Assembly: GCA_020725385.1 (NCBI GenBank)
Contig: DYFC01000054.1
Coordinates: 1 to 64,000 of the forward strand
Length of the DNA: 64,000 nt
DNA from: Nitrospira japonica
Lineage (GTDB): Bacteria; Nitrospirota; Thermodesulfovibrionia; Thermodesulfovibrionales; SM23-35
Direction of reading: 5' to 3'
The stretch's first letter is position 1. The number at the start of each line of letters is the position of its first letter. Both the position numbers and the translations under genes were made by a program. Positions 55,190 through 64,000 of this stretch are shown here, piece after piece. Below the pieces are notes generated by a model. That model was not told the DNA's origin. It saw only the letters and a program-made list of their open reading frames with translations, and made no database searches.

Positions 55190-56027
55190 AAAGCTTTTTG
55201 ATTTTTTCAAGAATAGTTGTTTGAACTTTAACTTTCAAATACAAATCCCCTGATTCATCACCGTGCTCGCCACCCTTTCCCATACCTTTAAGTTTTATCT
55301 TTTGACCTTCTTTTATACCGGCTGGAATTTTTATCATTATTTGGCGAGGATTGTCAGGATTAGAATAAAAGTAACTGACTTTGCCGCCTGCTAAAGCGAT
55401 TTTCGGAGAAATAGTGATTTCATCTTCAATATCTTTTACTTTTCCTGGTATCTCAAGACCGTATTTCTTTGCCAGGTTTTTCTGCATCGCTTTGATACCC
55501 TTAAGCAAGATTTTTGATAAAAAAGAAGGATTATTGTTTTCGATGTGTTCTGTTTTATATTGACGGTTTTTTAAAATATCTTCATATGGTCTTGATATAT
55601 TTCCAAAAAAGAAAAATCCTTTTCCTGTAAATCCAGGACCTTTAAACTGGAAAGTTCTGAACTGGTCCCCGTAAAAATTACTTTGTGTAAAAATATCTTC
55701 AGGTCTATTGAATCCAAATGCTCTACTAAATTCAGCAAAGATTTGATTAATATCAGAACCCCTGAATATATCCTGTTCAGAATAAGTCTGCCTGAATTTA
55801 TCCCTTGCATTGAATCCAAAATTATGCCTATAAAAATCGTACTCTTTTCTCTTTTTTTCGTCGGAAAGTACGGCATAAGCTTCGTTGAGTTCTTTCATCA
55901 TTTCTTCATTGCCCGGATTTTTATCTGGATGATATTGGAAAGCAAGTTTACGGTAAGTCTTCTTTATTTCTTCAAAAGAAGCGTTTTCACTTACACCAAG
56001 AATTTTGTAATAATCCTTCTGTTCCAT
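55176..56027 (-). CDS. DnaJ-family co-chaperone without zinc finger
   Basis: The 283-aa protein has an N-terminal J domain with YHPDKNPGN (the HPD that stimulates DnaK), a Gly/Phe-rich middle (residues about 70-150) and a single C-terminal substrate-binding segment, [18 protein letters not shown] ... [19 protein letters not shown]. It lacks the Cys-rich repeats of type I DnaJ and is shorter than CbpA, which has two C-terminal barrels; here only one is clear. Function: DnaK partner. Confidence 0.88.
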   Translation of the reverse strand: MEQKDYYKILGVSENASFEEIKKTYRKLAFQYHPDKNPGNEEMMKELNEAYAVLSDEKKRKEYDFYRHNFGFNARDKFRQTYSEQDIFRGSDINQIFAEFSRAFGFNRPEDIFTQSNFYGDQFRTFQFKGPGFTGKGFFFFGNISRPYEDILKNRQYKTEHIENNNPSFLSKILLKGIKAMQKNLAKKYGLEIPGKVKDIEDEITISPKIALAGGKVSYFYSNPDNPRQIMIKIPAGIKEGQKIKLKGMGKGGEHGDESGDLYLKVKVQTTILEKIKKLFKSN

Positions 56028-56095
56028 GTAATTTTATTTTACCTGAAAAATGCGGACTTAAAACAGAACATAAAAAAATGCGGACATTAAAAATT

Positions 56096-56130
56096 GGTAG
56101 CTTACCAGCTTGATAGCTTGAAAGCTTTAT
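56096..56130. repeat. Degenerate AGCTT oligomer array and a TGCGGAC direct repeat
   Basis: Between the dnaJ-like gene and lpxI, AGCTTACC, AGCTTGAT, AGCTTGAA and AGCTTTAT follow one another; the array runs into the last codons of lpxI. Just upstream (about 56047-56085) the word AAAAATGCGGAC occurs twice. No gene lies in 56028-56126. Confidence 0.65.
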
Positions 56131-56966
56131 AAACTTAGTTTTTCGGGGGAATAACCAACTATAGAAATACAGGCCTTCTGGGCTTCTTTTATAAAAAGTT
56201 CTTTTGAAAGGATTAGACTTTTATTAGCTTCTACTGCAAGTACACTCCCGCCGTATTCTTTTATTACATTTAATGTCTGTAAGCCTACAGCAGGAACATC
56301 AAATCTCATATCTTGCTCGGGTTTACTGACTTTTACAACTACTGCTCCTTTACCCGCAAGCTTACATCCTCTTTTAATGGCTTCATCAGTTCCTTCTATT
56401 GCTTCAACTGCCATGACAGCGCAATTTTTTATGACTACTGTCTGACCTATATCAAGTCTTCCAATTTCTTTTGCAATTTTCCATCCAAATTCAATGTCTT
56501 TCCATTCCTCTTTTGTGGGTTTGTTTTTAGTCAGTATTCCTTCAGGCATTAAAATCTTTGTACTAAACTGAGTTATCTCAAGAAGTTTAATTCCTTCATT
56601 TGCAAGTTCATTAGTAATCGCAATCAAAATAGAATCATCTTTTCTGTCTTTAAGAGAAAAGAGAAGTTTTACAGCTCTTAAATCAGGTGTGATTTTGCTT
56701 TTATAAAGAAGTGATTTTGAGACTTTTCCTGCCATAACAGCTTCAGAAATTCCTGCTTTTTTTAAGGTCTCAATAAGTTTACCAAATTTTCCAACATTAA
56801 CCCATTTTATTTCATCAACATATTTTGCAAGAGATTCGTCTGCCAAAGATTCAAGAGCAGCAGCAAAGACTGAATATCCCTGTGACTTTGCTTCAACAGC
56901 AATCGCAGCAGGAAGTTCACCATTACCAGCAATGATACCGAGTTTTTTAGATGATTCGCTTTGCAT
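56127..56966 (-). CDS. lpxI: UDP-2,3-diacylglucosamine pyrophosphatase LpxI
   Basis: The 279-aa protein (formerly DUF1009) has LGIIAGNGELPAAIAVEA at the start, MAGKVSKSLLYK and a C-terminal domain with GTDEAIKRGCKLAGKGAVVVKVSKP and PAVGLQTL. It hydrolyses UDP-diacylglucosamine to lipid X, replacing LpxH in many Gram-negatives. It lies downstream of lpxA, the usual neighbourhood. Confidence 0.94.
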   Translation of the reverse strand: MQSESSKKLGIIAGNGELPAAIAVEAKSQGYSVFAAALESLADESLAKYVDEIKWVNVGKFGKLIETLKKAGISEAVMAGKVSKSLLYKSKITPDLRAVKLLFSLKDRKDDSILIAITNELANEGIKLLEITQFSTKILMPEGILTKNKPTKEEWKDIEFGWKIAKEIGRLDIGQTVVIKNCAVMAVEAIEGTDEAIKRGCKLAGKGAVVVKVSKPEQDMRFDVPAVGLQTLNVIKEYGGSVLAVEANKSLILSKELFIKEAQKACISIVGYSPEKLSL

Positions 56967-56969
56967 TCT

Positions 56970-57003
56970 TTACTCTCTGCTCTATGCTCTTCGCTCTACG
57001 CTT
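56970..57003. repeat. Degenerate CTCT oligomer array upstream of lpxI
   Basis: The + strand reads TACTCTCTGC, TCTATGCTCT, TCGCTCTACG, CT: words of six to seven bases around the core GCTCT. It lies in the 92-base gap between lpxA and lpxI, directly upstream of the lpxI start, and could affect its ribosome site. The rest of the gap has no gene. Confidence 0.7.
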
Positions 57004-57058
57004 TTTTTACATGTTTACTATGGTGACCACAATCGATAGGTCATAGAATTTTTTAAAA

Positions 57059-57850
57059 TTAGTCTTCCTGTTTTCTACAAATCCCGCGTTTATTTTTTTG
57101 TATAAATTCAATTAAATGTTTAATCTCATCCGTATAGGGTAATTCTTCCTGCACTTTTTTAATAGCTTCTTTTAATGTATGTTTTTCCCTGAAAATAATT
57201 TTATAAGCCTTTTTGAGTTCGCTTATTGTCTGCTCTGAAAAGCCATGACGTTTCAATCCAATTGTATTCAAGCCATAGAGTCTTACTCTTGCACCTGAAG
57301 CAATTGTATATGGCGGAATATCCTGATTGATTCCGCTAAAACCGCCTACCATTGCATATGCTCCAATCCTTGTAAATTGATGAATCGCAGCAAGGCCACC
57401 TATTACAGCGTAATCTTCAACCTGAACATGTCCACCCAATGTAGCTACGTTTGCCATTATAATATTATTCCCGATCTTACAATCGTGTGCGATATGAACA
57501 TAAGCCATTAAAAAATTATTGTTGCCGATTGTTGTTACACCGTCTCCGGATACCGATGCTCTGTGAATAGTGATATATTCTCGAATTGTATTATTATTAC
57601 CAATCTTAACAGATGTTTTTTCACCTTTATATTTTAAATCCTGAGGAGGCAATCCAATACTTGTAAAAGGATATATGGTGCAATTTTCGCCTATTTCAAC
57701 ATTGCTTTCTATTACAACATTTGAGATAAGCTTTGTGCCCTTTTTTATATAGGCTCCTTCATTTACAATGCAGAATGGACCAATATTGACTTCATCTTCT
57801 ATTTCTGCATGAGTATTAATAATAGCAGTGGGATGAATTTCTTTTGGCAT
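57059..57850 (-). CDS. lpxA: UDP-N-acetylglucosamine acyltransferase
   Basis: The 263-aa left-handed beta-helix protein has many hexapeptide repeats, the catalytic-His segment YVHIAHDCKIGN and GGFSGINQDIPPYTIASG, followed by a helical C-terminal domain. It adds the first acyl chain of lipid A from acyl-ACP. It starts three bases after fabZ. Confidence 0.95.
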   Translation of the reverse strand: MPKEIHPTAIINTHAEIEDEVNIGPFCIVNEGAYIKKGTKLISNVVIESNVEIGENCTIYPFTSIGLPPQDLKYKGEKTSVKIGNNNTIREYITIHRASVSGDGVTTIGNNNFLMAYVHIAHDCKIGNNIIMANVATLGGHVQVEDYAVIGGLAAIHQFTRIGAYAMVGGFSGINQDIPPYTIASGARVRLYGLNTIGLKRHGFSEQTISELKKAYKIIFREKHTLKEAIKKVQEELPYTDEIKHLIEFIQKNKRGICRKQED

Positions 57851-57853
57851 ATT

Positions 57854-58288
57854 TTATATCTCCTTATCTGTAACCATAGCTGTAAATTCTGCTTCTGCAG
57901 CAATTTTATCATCAACTATCGCATTTCCTGTAAATTTCCAGACCTGACTTCTCTGGTGTAATATACTAACTTCAAGTTTCAATTGGTCGCCCGGAACAAC
58001 TGGCTTTCTGAATTTAGCTTTCTCAATAGTCATAAAATAAACTGTCTTGCCAGGGGTAACACCCGAACGAAAAGCCAGAATTCCGCCAACCTGGGCAAGG
58101 GCTTCTATAATCAAAACACCCGGCATGATTGGATTGCCTGGGAAATGACCCTGAAAAAATCCTTCATTTATAGTAACATTTTTTATTCCAACAGCTCTTT
58201 TGCCCGGTTCAAGTTCAATAATTTTATCAACCAGCAAAAAGGGATAACGATGCGGTAAAAGTTCTTGAATTTCTTTTGTATTAATCAT
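57854..58288 (-). CDS. fabZ: 3-hydroxyacyl-ACP dehydratase FabZ
   Basis: The 144-aa hot-dog-fold protein has [14 protein letters not shown] and [19 protein letters not shown], with the catalytic His and Glu. It dehydrates 3-hydroxyacyl-ACP, competing with LpxA/LpxD for hydroxyacyl chains, hence the shared operon. Its ATG overlaps the lpxD stop by four bases. Confidence 0.96.
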   Translation of the reverse strand: MINTKEIQELLPHRYPFLLVDKIIELEPGKRAVGIKNVTINEGFFQGHFPGNPIMPGVLIIEALAQVGGILAFRSGVTPGKTVYFMTIEKAKFRKPVVPGDQLKLEVSILHQRSQVWKFTGNAIVDDKIAAEAEFTAMVTDKEI

Positions 58289-59307
58289 GGATTATTCCTC
58301 CCTTCAAGTTCTTTGAGCTTATCTTCCAGTTCCTTTATTTTTTTATGCATTTCAGGAAGTTTCGCAAAAATTGTCTGCGCTTTGAGCCACTCTCTATGTG
58401 GTAAGGCAGGGGAACCTGAATAAACACCTTTTGGTACATTTCCCATAATTCCTGATTGTGCACCAATCATTGTCTGGGATTCAATTTTTGCATGATCAGC
58501 TACGCCGACCTGACCGCCGAGTGTTACATAATCTCCAATTTCAGTACTGCCAGCTATCCCAACCTGGGCAATTATCAATGAATTCGAGCCAATTTTTACA
58601 TTGTGAGCTATTTGGGAAAGGTTATCAATCTTTGTCCCTTTACCTATTATTGTGTTTCCCAAGGTTGCTCTGTCAATTGATACATTTGAGCCAATTTCAA
58701 CATCATCTTCGATGATAACACCACCTACTTGAGGGATTTTGTTGTGAACTCCATTATCAAATACATAACCAAAACCATCTGAGCCTATGACTGTGCCTGA
58801 ATGAATAATTACTTTATTGCCAATTTCGATATTTTCTCTAACAGTAACATTTGGGTATATCAAACAGTTGTTGCCTATTTTTGTATTTTCTCCTATATAT
58901 ACAAAAGGGTATATAATCGTTTCATCTCCAATAACAGCGCCTTCACTTATGAAAACAGATGGGAAAATAGTCACATTATTACCAATAGTAGCTTTATCAG
59001 AGATAATTGCTGATTTACTAATTCCTTTATGAATGAATGGTTTTACATAGAAGAACTCAAGAAGTTTTGCAAAGGCAAGATAGGGATTTGAAACTTTTAG
59101 CTGAGAAATGGAGATACCTTCAACTGGTTCTTTTACGATTAATGCCGATGCTTTGCAATTACCAATTTCTTTGAGATATTTCTTAGATGATATAAAAGTT
59201 ATATCACCCGGCTTAGCATCAAGTATCCCAGAGACGCCTGTGATTTCGAGTTCATGGTCTCCAAAGATTTCTCCGTTTACTAATTTTGCAATATCTTCAA
59301 GCTTCAT
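58285..59307 (-). CDS. lpxD: UDP-3-O-acylglucosamine N-acyltransferase
   Basis: The 340-aa protein has the N-terminal uridine-binding domain ([15 protein letters not shown]), then a long hexapeptide beta-helix with [19 protein letters not shown] and the catalytic-His segment [13 protein letters not shown]. The C-terminal helix ([19 protein letters not shown]) is coiled-coil-like. It adds the second acyl chain in lipid A synthesis. Confidence 0.95.
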   Translation of the reverse strand: MKLEDIAKLVNGEIFGDHELEITGVSGILDAKPGDITFISSKKYLKEIGNCKASALIVKEPVEGISISQLKVSNPYLAFAKLLEFFYVKPFIHKGISKSAIISDKATIGNNVTIFPSVFISEGAVIGDETIIYPFVYIGENTKIGNNCLIYPNVTVRENIEIGNKVIIHSGTVIGSDGFGYVFDNGVHNKIPQVGGVIIEDDVEIGSNVSIDRATLGNTIIGKGTKIDNLSQIAHNVKIGSNSLIIAQVGIAGSTEIGDYVTLGGQVGVADHAKIESQTMIGAQSGIMGNVPKGVYSGSPALPHREWLKAQTIFAKLPEMHKKIKELEDKLKELEGRNNP

Positions 59308-59324
59308 AAGTAAGAAATTACCTT

Positions 59325-60122
59325 TTATTTTTGAGGATTTTTTTCAATACCTGATGGAACAGGTTTTTTAGTTTCATCGTATTTTTTTATGAATAAATCC
59401 GTTATATCTATTTTTTCGTCTCCGTACAAGATTTGACCTTTATCGAGTATCAAAGTATATTTTTCTTTTTCGCCAATAATACTTGATAATGTTAGAATTT
59501 CATGAAGCATATTGGTATAGAGTTCATCATATTTAGATTCGAGTTCTTTTTCAGAGTCCTGTCCGAATCTTTCAAGCTCTGTCTCGAGTCTGTCTATTTC
59601 TTCAAATTTTTTCTTCAAAGCAGCTTCAGTTAAACCAGCTTTCTGAATCTCAAGATTAAACCTTAGATTATCAATAGATTTTCTCTTTTCATCGATGACT
59701 TCCTGTTTTAATTTAGCCAAAGAATTATATTCATCAGTTGCTTTTCTACCTGCAATGGACTCTTCGGCAACTTTCTGCAAATCAATAACTCCGAGTTTAA
59801 ATATATCCTCTGCTGTAATTTCAGATTCCTTTTTTATTTGCGATTCTTTTAATGGTGATTCAGCAGGTTTTTCAGATGGTTCAATGATTTCTGTTTTAGA
59901 TGGATGTTCTTCAATAACTTCTTTCATTTGTACGGGTGGTTCTTGTACTTTTACATTTTCTACTTTAGTAGTCTCTTTTGGAGCTTCCAAGATAACATTA
60001 GTTTCAACAGGTTTCTTGCTTTTGGAAGAACAACCTGATGAAAGCAAACTCAAGCTTAGAAATATTATTAATGCTGCAAATATATTCATTATTGTTTTAT
60101 TTTTCTTAAAATTAAATCTCAT
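59325..60122 (-). CDS. Lipoprotein-anchored Skp/OmpH-like protein
   Basis: The 265-aa protein opens with a basic stretch and hydrophobic helix ending LLSSGC (C31), a slightly irregular lipobox. A Pro/Glu-rich linker of about 70 residues leads to a Skp/OmpH domain: [14 protein letters not shown], a long coiled coil, and [20 protein letters not shown]. It is a paralogue of the next gene (60389) but membrane-tethered. Likely a periplasmic chaperone for outer-membrane proteins. A start at the internal ATG (60089) is possible but would shorten the signal. Confidence 0.8.
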   Translation of the reverse strand: MRFNFKKNKTIMNIFAALIIFLSLSLLSSGCSSKSKKPVETNVILEAPKETTKVENVKVQEPPVQMKEVIEEHPSKTEIIEPSEKPAESPLKESQIKKESEITAEDIFKLGVIDLQKVAEESIAGRKATDEYNSLAKLKQEVIDEKRKSIDNLRFNLEIQKAGLTEAALKKKFEEIDRLETELERFGQDSEKELESKYDELYTNMLHEILTLSSIIGEKEKYTLILDKGQILYGDEKIDITDLFIKKYDETKKPVPSGIEKNPQK

Positions 60123-60263
60123 AGTTTAAAAATAGAAAGTAATAAAGTATGCGGCTTGATAATGCATTTATTGTTCTCAAAACGTGAAACGTAACAACTA
60201 ATATACTGTCATTCTGTGTCCCTCTGGTTAATCCAAAGGTAGATTTTACTTGAGGAACCGATC

Positions 60264-60329
60264 ATACCACAACTTGATTGTGGTATCCAGAGAAAAGAGC
60301 TTCTAGATTACCCGATTAAATCGGGTAAT
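60264..60329. repeat. Two palindromic repeats between the skp paralogues
   Basis: ATACCAC/GTGGTAT with a 9-base loop AACTTGATT (60264-60286), and ATTACCCGATT/AATCGGGTAAT around a single central A (60307-60329), lie in the 266-base gap between two Skp-like genes. The loop of the first is almost the one in the palindrome at 903-923. No gene is visible in 60123-60388. Confidence 0.8.
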
Positions 60330-60388
60330 GACAAATTGGAACACGGTATCGACATTTCAAATAACATTTTACTAGTTTATTTTGAATT

Positions 60389-60910
60389 CTATTTCTTTAG
60401 TTCATTGAATTTCTTGAGTACTGTGTCTGTAATATCAATAACTTTGTTTGAGTAAAGTATTACAGTTGCAGGAAGAATCAGGGTGTAATCTCCTTCTTTG
60501 CCAATTTTCTGTATGATATTAACAAGGTCATTTAATATTGAATTTTCCATTTCTCTCTGTTTTTTTGCAAGTTCTGCCTCTGAATCAGAAACAAATCTTC
60601 TAATATCTCTATCCATTTTTTCGAGTTCTTCGACCTTTGACTTTTTTGCTTCATCAGAGAGAATGTTTTGTTGTTTCTTTAATTCTTCGTCAAGTTTCTT
60701 TGCAGTGTTTACCATTTTTTCGAGTTCTTTTTCTTTTGATGATTTTAGTGATTCAAGAGTGCTTCTTACTTTTTTGGATTCATCAGATTGCTCTAATACT
60801 TTTTGAATATCAACATAACCTATTTTTATCATATCTGCTGCAGAAGCAAAACTACATAAGAATAAAGAAATAATAATTGATGTGCATAACAAAAGTTTTC
60901 TATTTTTCAT
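60389..60910 (-). CDS. skp: Skp/OmpH-family periplasmic chaperone
   Basis: The 173-aa protein has a signal peptide (LLLCTSIIISLFLCSFASA-AD), the Skp start MIKIGYVDIQKVLEQS, a long charged coiled coil and YTLILPATVILYSNKVIDIT. It holds unfolded outer-membrane proteins in the periplasm for BamA. It lies 18 bases after bamA, its normal neighbour. Confidence 0.9.
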   Translation of the reverse strand: MKNRKLLLCTSIIISLFLCSFASAADMIKIGYVDIQKVLEQSDESKKVRSTLESLKSSKEKELEKMVNTAKKLDEELKKQQNILSDEAKKSKVEELEKMDRDIRRFVSDSEAELAKKQREMENSILNDLVNIIQKIGKEGDYTLILPATVILYSNKVIDITDTVLKKFNELKK

Positions 60911-60928
60911 TTTTCCTCCTGAAAAAAA

Positions 60929-63187
60929 TTAAAAGAATGTTCCGAATGCAAATTCGAATCTGCTTGATTCTTCGCCGGGTTTTTTATCAATATTGTAACC
61001 CCATTCAAGCCTTATTGGTCCCATTGGAGAGATCCATCTAACACCAAGGCCTGTTGTATATCTTAATTTACCAAAATCATGCATTTTATCATACGCATTT
61101 CCTGCATCAAAGAATGTCACACCCTTTAGCCTTATTTCACTAACGAGCGGGAAAATATATTCAATATTAAAGATTAGTTCTTCTGTTCCACCAATAAGAT
61201 CGCCTTCTTTGGATGTGTCTTCAACTTTTCCTCTTGGTCCTGCTTCTCCGTATCCAAGACCTCTGATAGTATAAATACCTCCGACATAAAATCTTTCATA
61301 CAAAGGCAATTCTTTTCCACCAAGTCCTCTTGCGTAACCAAATCTTCCTCTAAACATTACTGATGTACTCCCAATGGGGAAATACCAAGCTGAATCAATC
61401 TCGCTTTTTACAAAATTATTAGTCCCGCCTATGCCTGCATAGGTTACATATAAAGAATTTCTTGAGCCTCTTGAAGGGTCAAGATAATTATCTCTTGAAT
61501 CTCTTGTAACAGAAGGTGTAATGCTACTTGTTGTTCTTGTTCCTTTCTGATCCTTTACTATAGAAGAAGCATCATCGGATATATTTGATATTTTTGCTTT
61601 TTCAAAATTATAAGAAATATCTCCAGCCCAGTATTCAGAGAATCTTTTACCGAAAGATATCCCAAAACCAGTTGCATTTTTATCATAATCTATGTAATTT
61701 CGACTTATTTTATATATATTTGTTGAAAATGTAAGGGGCTTATCAAGAAACCAAGGATCTCTAAAAGAAATGTCGTAATAATTTGTTCTTCCACCAAGTT
61801 CTGCTCTTAGTTTAATATATTGTCCTCTTCCGAAAAGATTACCCTGAGATAATTCTGCCATTGCGATAAATTTTTCAACAGAACTATATCCACCACCAAT
61901 ACTGAAAAAGCCTGTTGGTCTTTCTTTTACTTTTACGTCTAAATCAACAATCTTTTCTTCTGGCTGTGGTTTTGGTATCAATTCAACTGTCTCAAAATAA
62001 TTTAGATTATTGATTCTTTCATAACTTCTTTTAATTAACGCACTATTAAAGGTATCACCTTCATCGAGCCTTATTTCCCGTCTAATGACTTTATCCCTGG
62101 TTTTTGTGTTCCCTATTATTTCGATTCTTCCAATTTTATATTTATCTCCTTCGTCTATTTTCAAGCCGAGTTTTAAAGTTTTAGTAGCATCATCCGGGAA
62201 AAGTTCTGGGGATACTGAAACCATTGCATATCCATTTTCAGTGTATTGCTCGGAAATAGAAATTATGTCTTTTCTTAACATCTCTTTACTGAAAGGTTTA
62301 TCGATTGCCATTTTCAGACGTTTTCTTAATATATCTTCATTGAATACTTTATTGCCCGACAAAGAAATTGAAGAGACCTTGTATTGTTCTCCTTCTGAAA
62401 CAGGTATGGAAATATTCATCCCCTTTTTATCATCTGTAAGACTTATTTTCGGCTCACCAATTGTAATCTTGATATAGCCATTGTTTAGATAAAAGTCCCT
62501 TATTTTTTCGATGTCCATATCCATCCGCTCTTTTTGGAAATAGCCTGATGAGGTAATAAAAGAGAAAAGCCACCATTCTTTTGTATCCATCTGTTTTTTA
62601 ATTTTGCTATCACTGAAAACTTTATTGCCTTCGATGTCAATTTTCTTAATGCGAACTTTTGAACCTTCTGTTATCTGATAGGTAAGGCTTACTTCGTCTT
62701 GGTTTATTATCCTAATTACGGGGACTATTTGAGAAAGCCAGTAGCCTTCTTCTTCATAAAATGCTCTTATTTTATTTGCATTGTCCTGTATTAAAACAGA
62801 GTCTGCTATTGCGCCTGCTGTAATATTTATTTTTTCTTTAATCTTATCATCATCAAATTCTTTATTGCCCTGAAAATCTATTTTTATAATTGTTGGTTTT
62901 TCTCTGACAACATAAATTAATTTGATTCCACCTTCAAAAGAATCAATTTCAGCTCTTACATCATCAAAATATCCCATTTTGAAAATGGCCTTAATATCAT
63001 CATTTGTCTTATCCTGCGACAAAGGTTCTCCTGCTTTCTGGGATATTTTTGCCTTAACAGAAGACTCCTCGATTCTTTTAAGACCTTTAATTTCAATAGA
63101 ATTAATGAGAGGTTGTGCCTCTGCAAAAAGTAATGCAGGTATGGCTAAAATTGCAATCAGGATAATTAATATTTTTTTATAACACAT
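60929..63187 (-). CDS. bamA: Outer membrane protein assembly factor BamA
   Basis: The 752-aa protein has a signal peptide (about residues 1-22), five POTRA domains (for example IKKIDIEGNKVFSDSKIKK, VSSISLSGNKVFNEDI, IGRIEIIGNTKTRDKVIRRE) and a C-terminal beta-barrel from about 430 (STNIYKISRNYIDYD; the VRGLGYGE-type lid motif reads IRGLGYGEAGPRG). It ends in FAFGTFF with the terminal aromatic expected of Omp85 proteins. It folds and inserts outer-membrane proteins. Confidence 0.96.
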   Translation of the reverse strand: MCYKKILIILIAILAIPALLFAEAQPLINSIEIKGLKRIEESSVKAKISQKAGEPLSQDKTNDDIKAIFKMGYFDDVRAEIDSFEGGIKLIYVVREKPTIIKIDFQGNKEFDDDKIKEKINITAGAIADSVLIQDNANKIRAFYEEEGYWLSQIVPVIRIINQDEVSLTYQITEGSKVRIKKIDIEGNKVFSDSKIKKQMDTKEWWLFSFITSSGYFQKERMDMDIEKIRDFYLNNGYIKITIGEPKISLTDDKKGMNISIPVSEGEQYKVSSISLSGNKVFNEDILRKRLKMAIDKPFSKEMLRKDIISISEQYTENGYAMVSVSPELFPDDATKTLKLGLKIDEGDKYKIGRIEIIGNTKTRDKVIRREIRLDEGDTFNSALIKRSYERINNLNYFETVELIPKPQPEEKIVDLDVKVKERPTGFFSIGGGYSSVEKFIAMAELSQGNLFGRGQYIKLRAELGGRTNYYDISFRDPWFLDKPLTFSTNIYKISRNYIDYDKNATGFGISFGKRFSEYWAGDISYNFEKAKISNISDDASSIVKDQKGTRTTSSITPSVTRDSRDNYLDPSRGSRNSLYVTYAGIGGTNNFVKSEIDSAWYFPIGSTSVMFRGRFGYARGLGGKELPLYERFYVGGIYTIRGLGYGEAGPRGKVEDTSKEGDLIGGTEELIFNIEYIFPLVSEIRLKGVTFFDAGNAYDKMHDFGKLRYTTGLGVRWISPMGPIRLEWGYNIDKKPGEESSRFEFAFGTFF

Positions 63188-63204
63188 ACAATCAATTTTT
63201 AAGT

Positions 63205-63210
63205 ATTATA
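63205..63210 (-). promoter_or_regulatory. Candidate -10 box of the bamA-lpx cluster
   Basis: TATAAT on the minus strand at 63205-63210 lies 18 bases from the bamA ATG. No strong -35 element is seen at 16-18 bases. The 72-base divergent region is otherwise AT-rich. Confidence 0.4.
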
Positions 63211-63259
63211 GATTCAAAAAGTATAGCATAAAAAGTATGACAATTTATAGAGATATTTT

Positions 63260-63904
63260 ATGAGTTTAAAAATTGAAATAAACGAATTACTCAAAGGGCG
63301 GAATTTTGAAGAACTTATAAATCGTTGCGATAAAGAAAAGCGCGCATGGCAGGAGGTGCGGTATAGACTATACTCGCTTGATGAAGTTATCCGCTGGGCT
63401 ACAATTGAGACAATTGGATATTTGATGAAATTCTGGTGGCAGGATAAGAGGGAAGAAAAAGTCAGAAATTATATCAGGACTTTATTTTGGTCAATGAATG
63501 ACGAATCAGGAGGAATTGGCTGGAGTTCACCCCAGACTGTTGCAGAAATAATAGCAAATATACCCGAAATAATAGACCCGTATGGAAGCATGATGATAGC
63601 TCATTGTATAGATGAGCCTCCACTTATTAAAGGGTGTCTCTGGGGAATCGGTCGCCTTGGTGTTTTAATAACTGATTCGGTTGAATTTTTTAAAAATCAG
63701 ATATTTAAGCTTTTTAATTCAGAAGACCCGGAAATTATCGGACTTTTATGCTGGGCAATGGGACAAGCAAAATTTATTCCTGCAAAATCTTATATAAAAC
63801 AAAAATTTTTTATAAGTGATCAAATAAAAATTTATATTAAAGGAAATTTTATTATAAAGCCTGTTTCTCTATGGGCAAAAGAAGCAATATCAAAAATTGA
63901 TTAG
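63260..63904 (+). CDS. HEAT-repeat-like protein (DVU0298-like)
   Basis: The 214-aa all-helical protein has repeated motifs RYRLYSLDEVIRWATIETIGYL, SMNDESGGIGWSSPQTVAEII, KGCLWGIGRLG and EIIGLLCWAMGQA, a HEAT-like array. The NDESGGIGWSxPE/Q motif recalls the DVU0298 family of sulfate reducers, from memory. Soluble, function unknown; divergent from bamA. Confidence 0.7.
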   Translation: MSLKIEINELLKGRNFEELINRCDKEKRAWQEVRYRLYSLDEVIRWATIETIGYLMKFWWQDKREEKVRNYIRTLFWSMNDESGGIGWSSPQTVAEIIANIPEIIDPYGSMMIAHCIDEPPLIKGCLWGIGRLGVLITDSVEFFKNQIFKLFNSEDPEIIGLLCWAMGQAKFIPAKSYIKQKFFISDQIKIYIKGNFIIKPVSLWAKEAISKID

Positions 63905-63915
63905 CGCATAACTTA

Positions 63916-63929
63916 TTGATTTAAATCAA
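63916..63929. promoter_or_regulatory. FNR/CRP-family binding site
   Basis: TTGATTTAAATCAA is a perfect match to the FNR consensus TTGAT-N4-ATCAA. A TATAAT lies at 63937-63942 and a TAAATT at 63953-63958; the latter would place the FNR-type site near -41.5. It probably controls a gene starting beyond the right edge. No gene is visible from 63905 to 64000. Confidence 0.6.
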
Positions 63930-64000
63930 AAAATTATATAATATTTAATAGCTAAATTTAATCCCGCATAAAATAAATTCAAAATAAAGAAATGTAAAAT

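Overview
This AT-rich 64 kb window is a bacterial chromosome segment with compact operons on both strands. The organism is Gram-negative: it has BamA, Skp-like chaperones, LpxA/LpxD/LpxI, FabZ and an MsbA-type exporter. A cytoplasmic group 3b [NiFe] hydrogenase, a perfect FNR-type box, AT-rich coding, and small families that I associate with sulfate reducers and their relatives (DVU0772-like and DVU0298-like) fit an anaerobe, most likely a Nitrospirota (Thermodesulfovibrio-like) or Desulfobacterota lineage. That placement is inference. No rRNA, tRNA or CRISPR array was seen.

Layout. 0-5.6 kb: an exported protein with a C-terminal sorting signal, a phosphodiesterase/TPR/sulfotransferase fusion, then an SDR-like protein and a nitrilase-family amidohydrolase. 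5.6-10 kb: hydBGDA hydrogenase operon running into an SspB-like gene. 10-13.1 kb: a membrane protein, a spermidine-synthase-family protein and a scrap heap of defence DNA (HsdS tail, MazEF-like pair, RadC tail). 13.2-16.6 kb: rpsB-tsf-pyrH-frr-(50-aa ORF)-dksA-like operon. 16.8-28.1 kb: purB-purL, polA and a first, divergent carB. 28.1-32.3 kb: msbA, a DUF3108 exported protein, and divergent hisA-hisF. 32.3-38.3 kb: cNMP-binding Ser/Thr kinase, TrkH/TrkA potassium uptake, an unknown exported protein and cobO. 38.4-51.4 kb: a pyrimidine operon read leftward, pyrR-pyrB-pyrC-carA ... carB, controlled by a PyrR attenuator. It is interrupted between carA and carB by about 5.5 kb of co-directional defence genes: a nucleotidyltransferase/small-protein pair, two DNA methyltransferases, an EcoRV-like endonuclease, an Mrr-like endonuclease, a flavin reductase, and a vapB with a truncated vapC. 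51.5-56 kb: two overlapping radical SAM genes, a decayed nucleotidyltransferase module, a HAD phosphatase and a DnaJ-like protein. 56-63.2 kb: bamA-skp-(lipoprotein Skp)-lpxD-fabZ-lpxA-lpxI envelope cluster. The window ends with a HEAT-like protein and an FNR-type site facing a gene beyond the right edge.

Two themes stand out. First, the carA/carB split makes restriction and toxin-antitoxin genes potential passengers of a UMP-responsive operon. Second, degenerate short-oligomer arrays and palindromes are scattered through the window and have entered coding sequence in frame: PurL, CarA and the second CarB all carry an insert built on the same peptide word, IQDSK, in the same reading frame.
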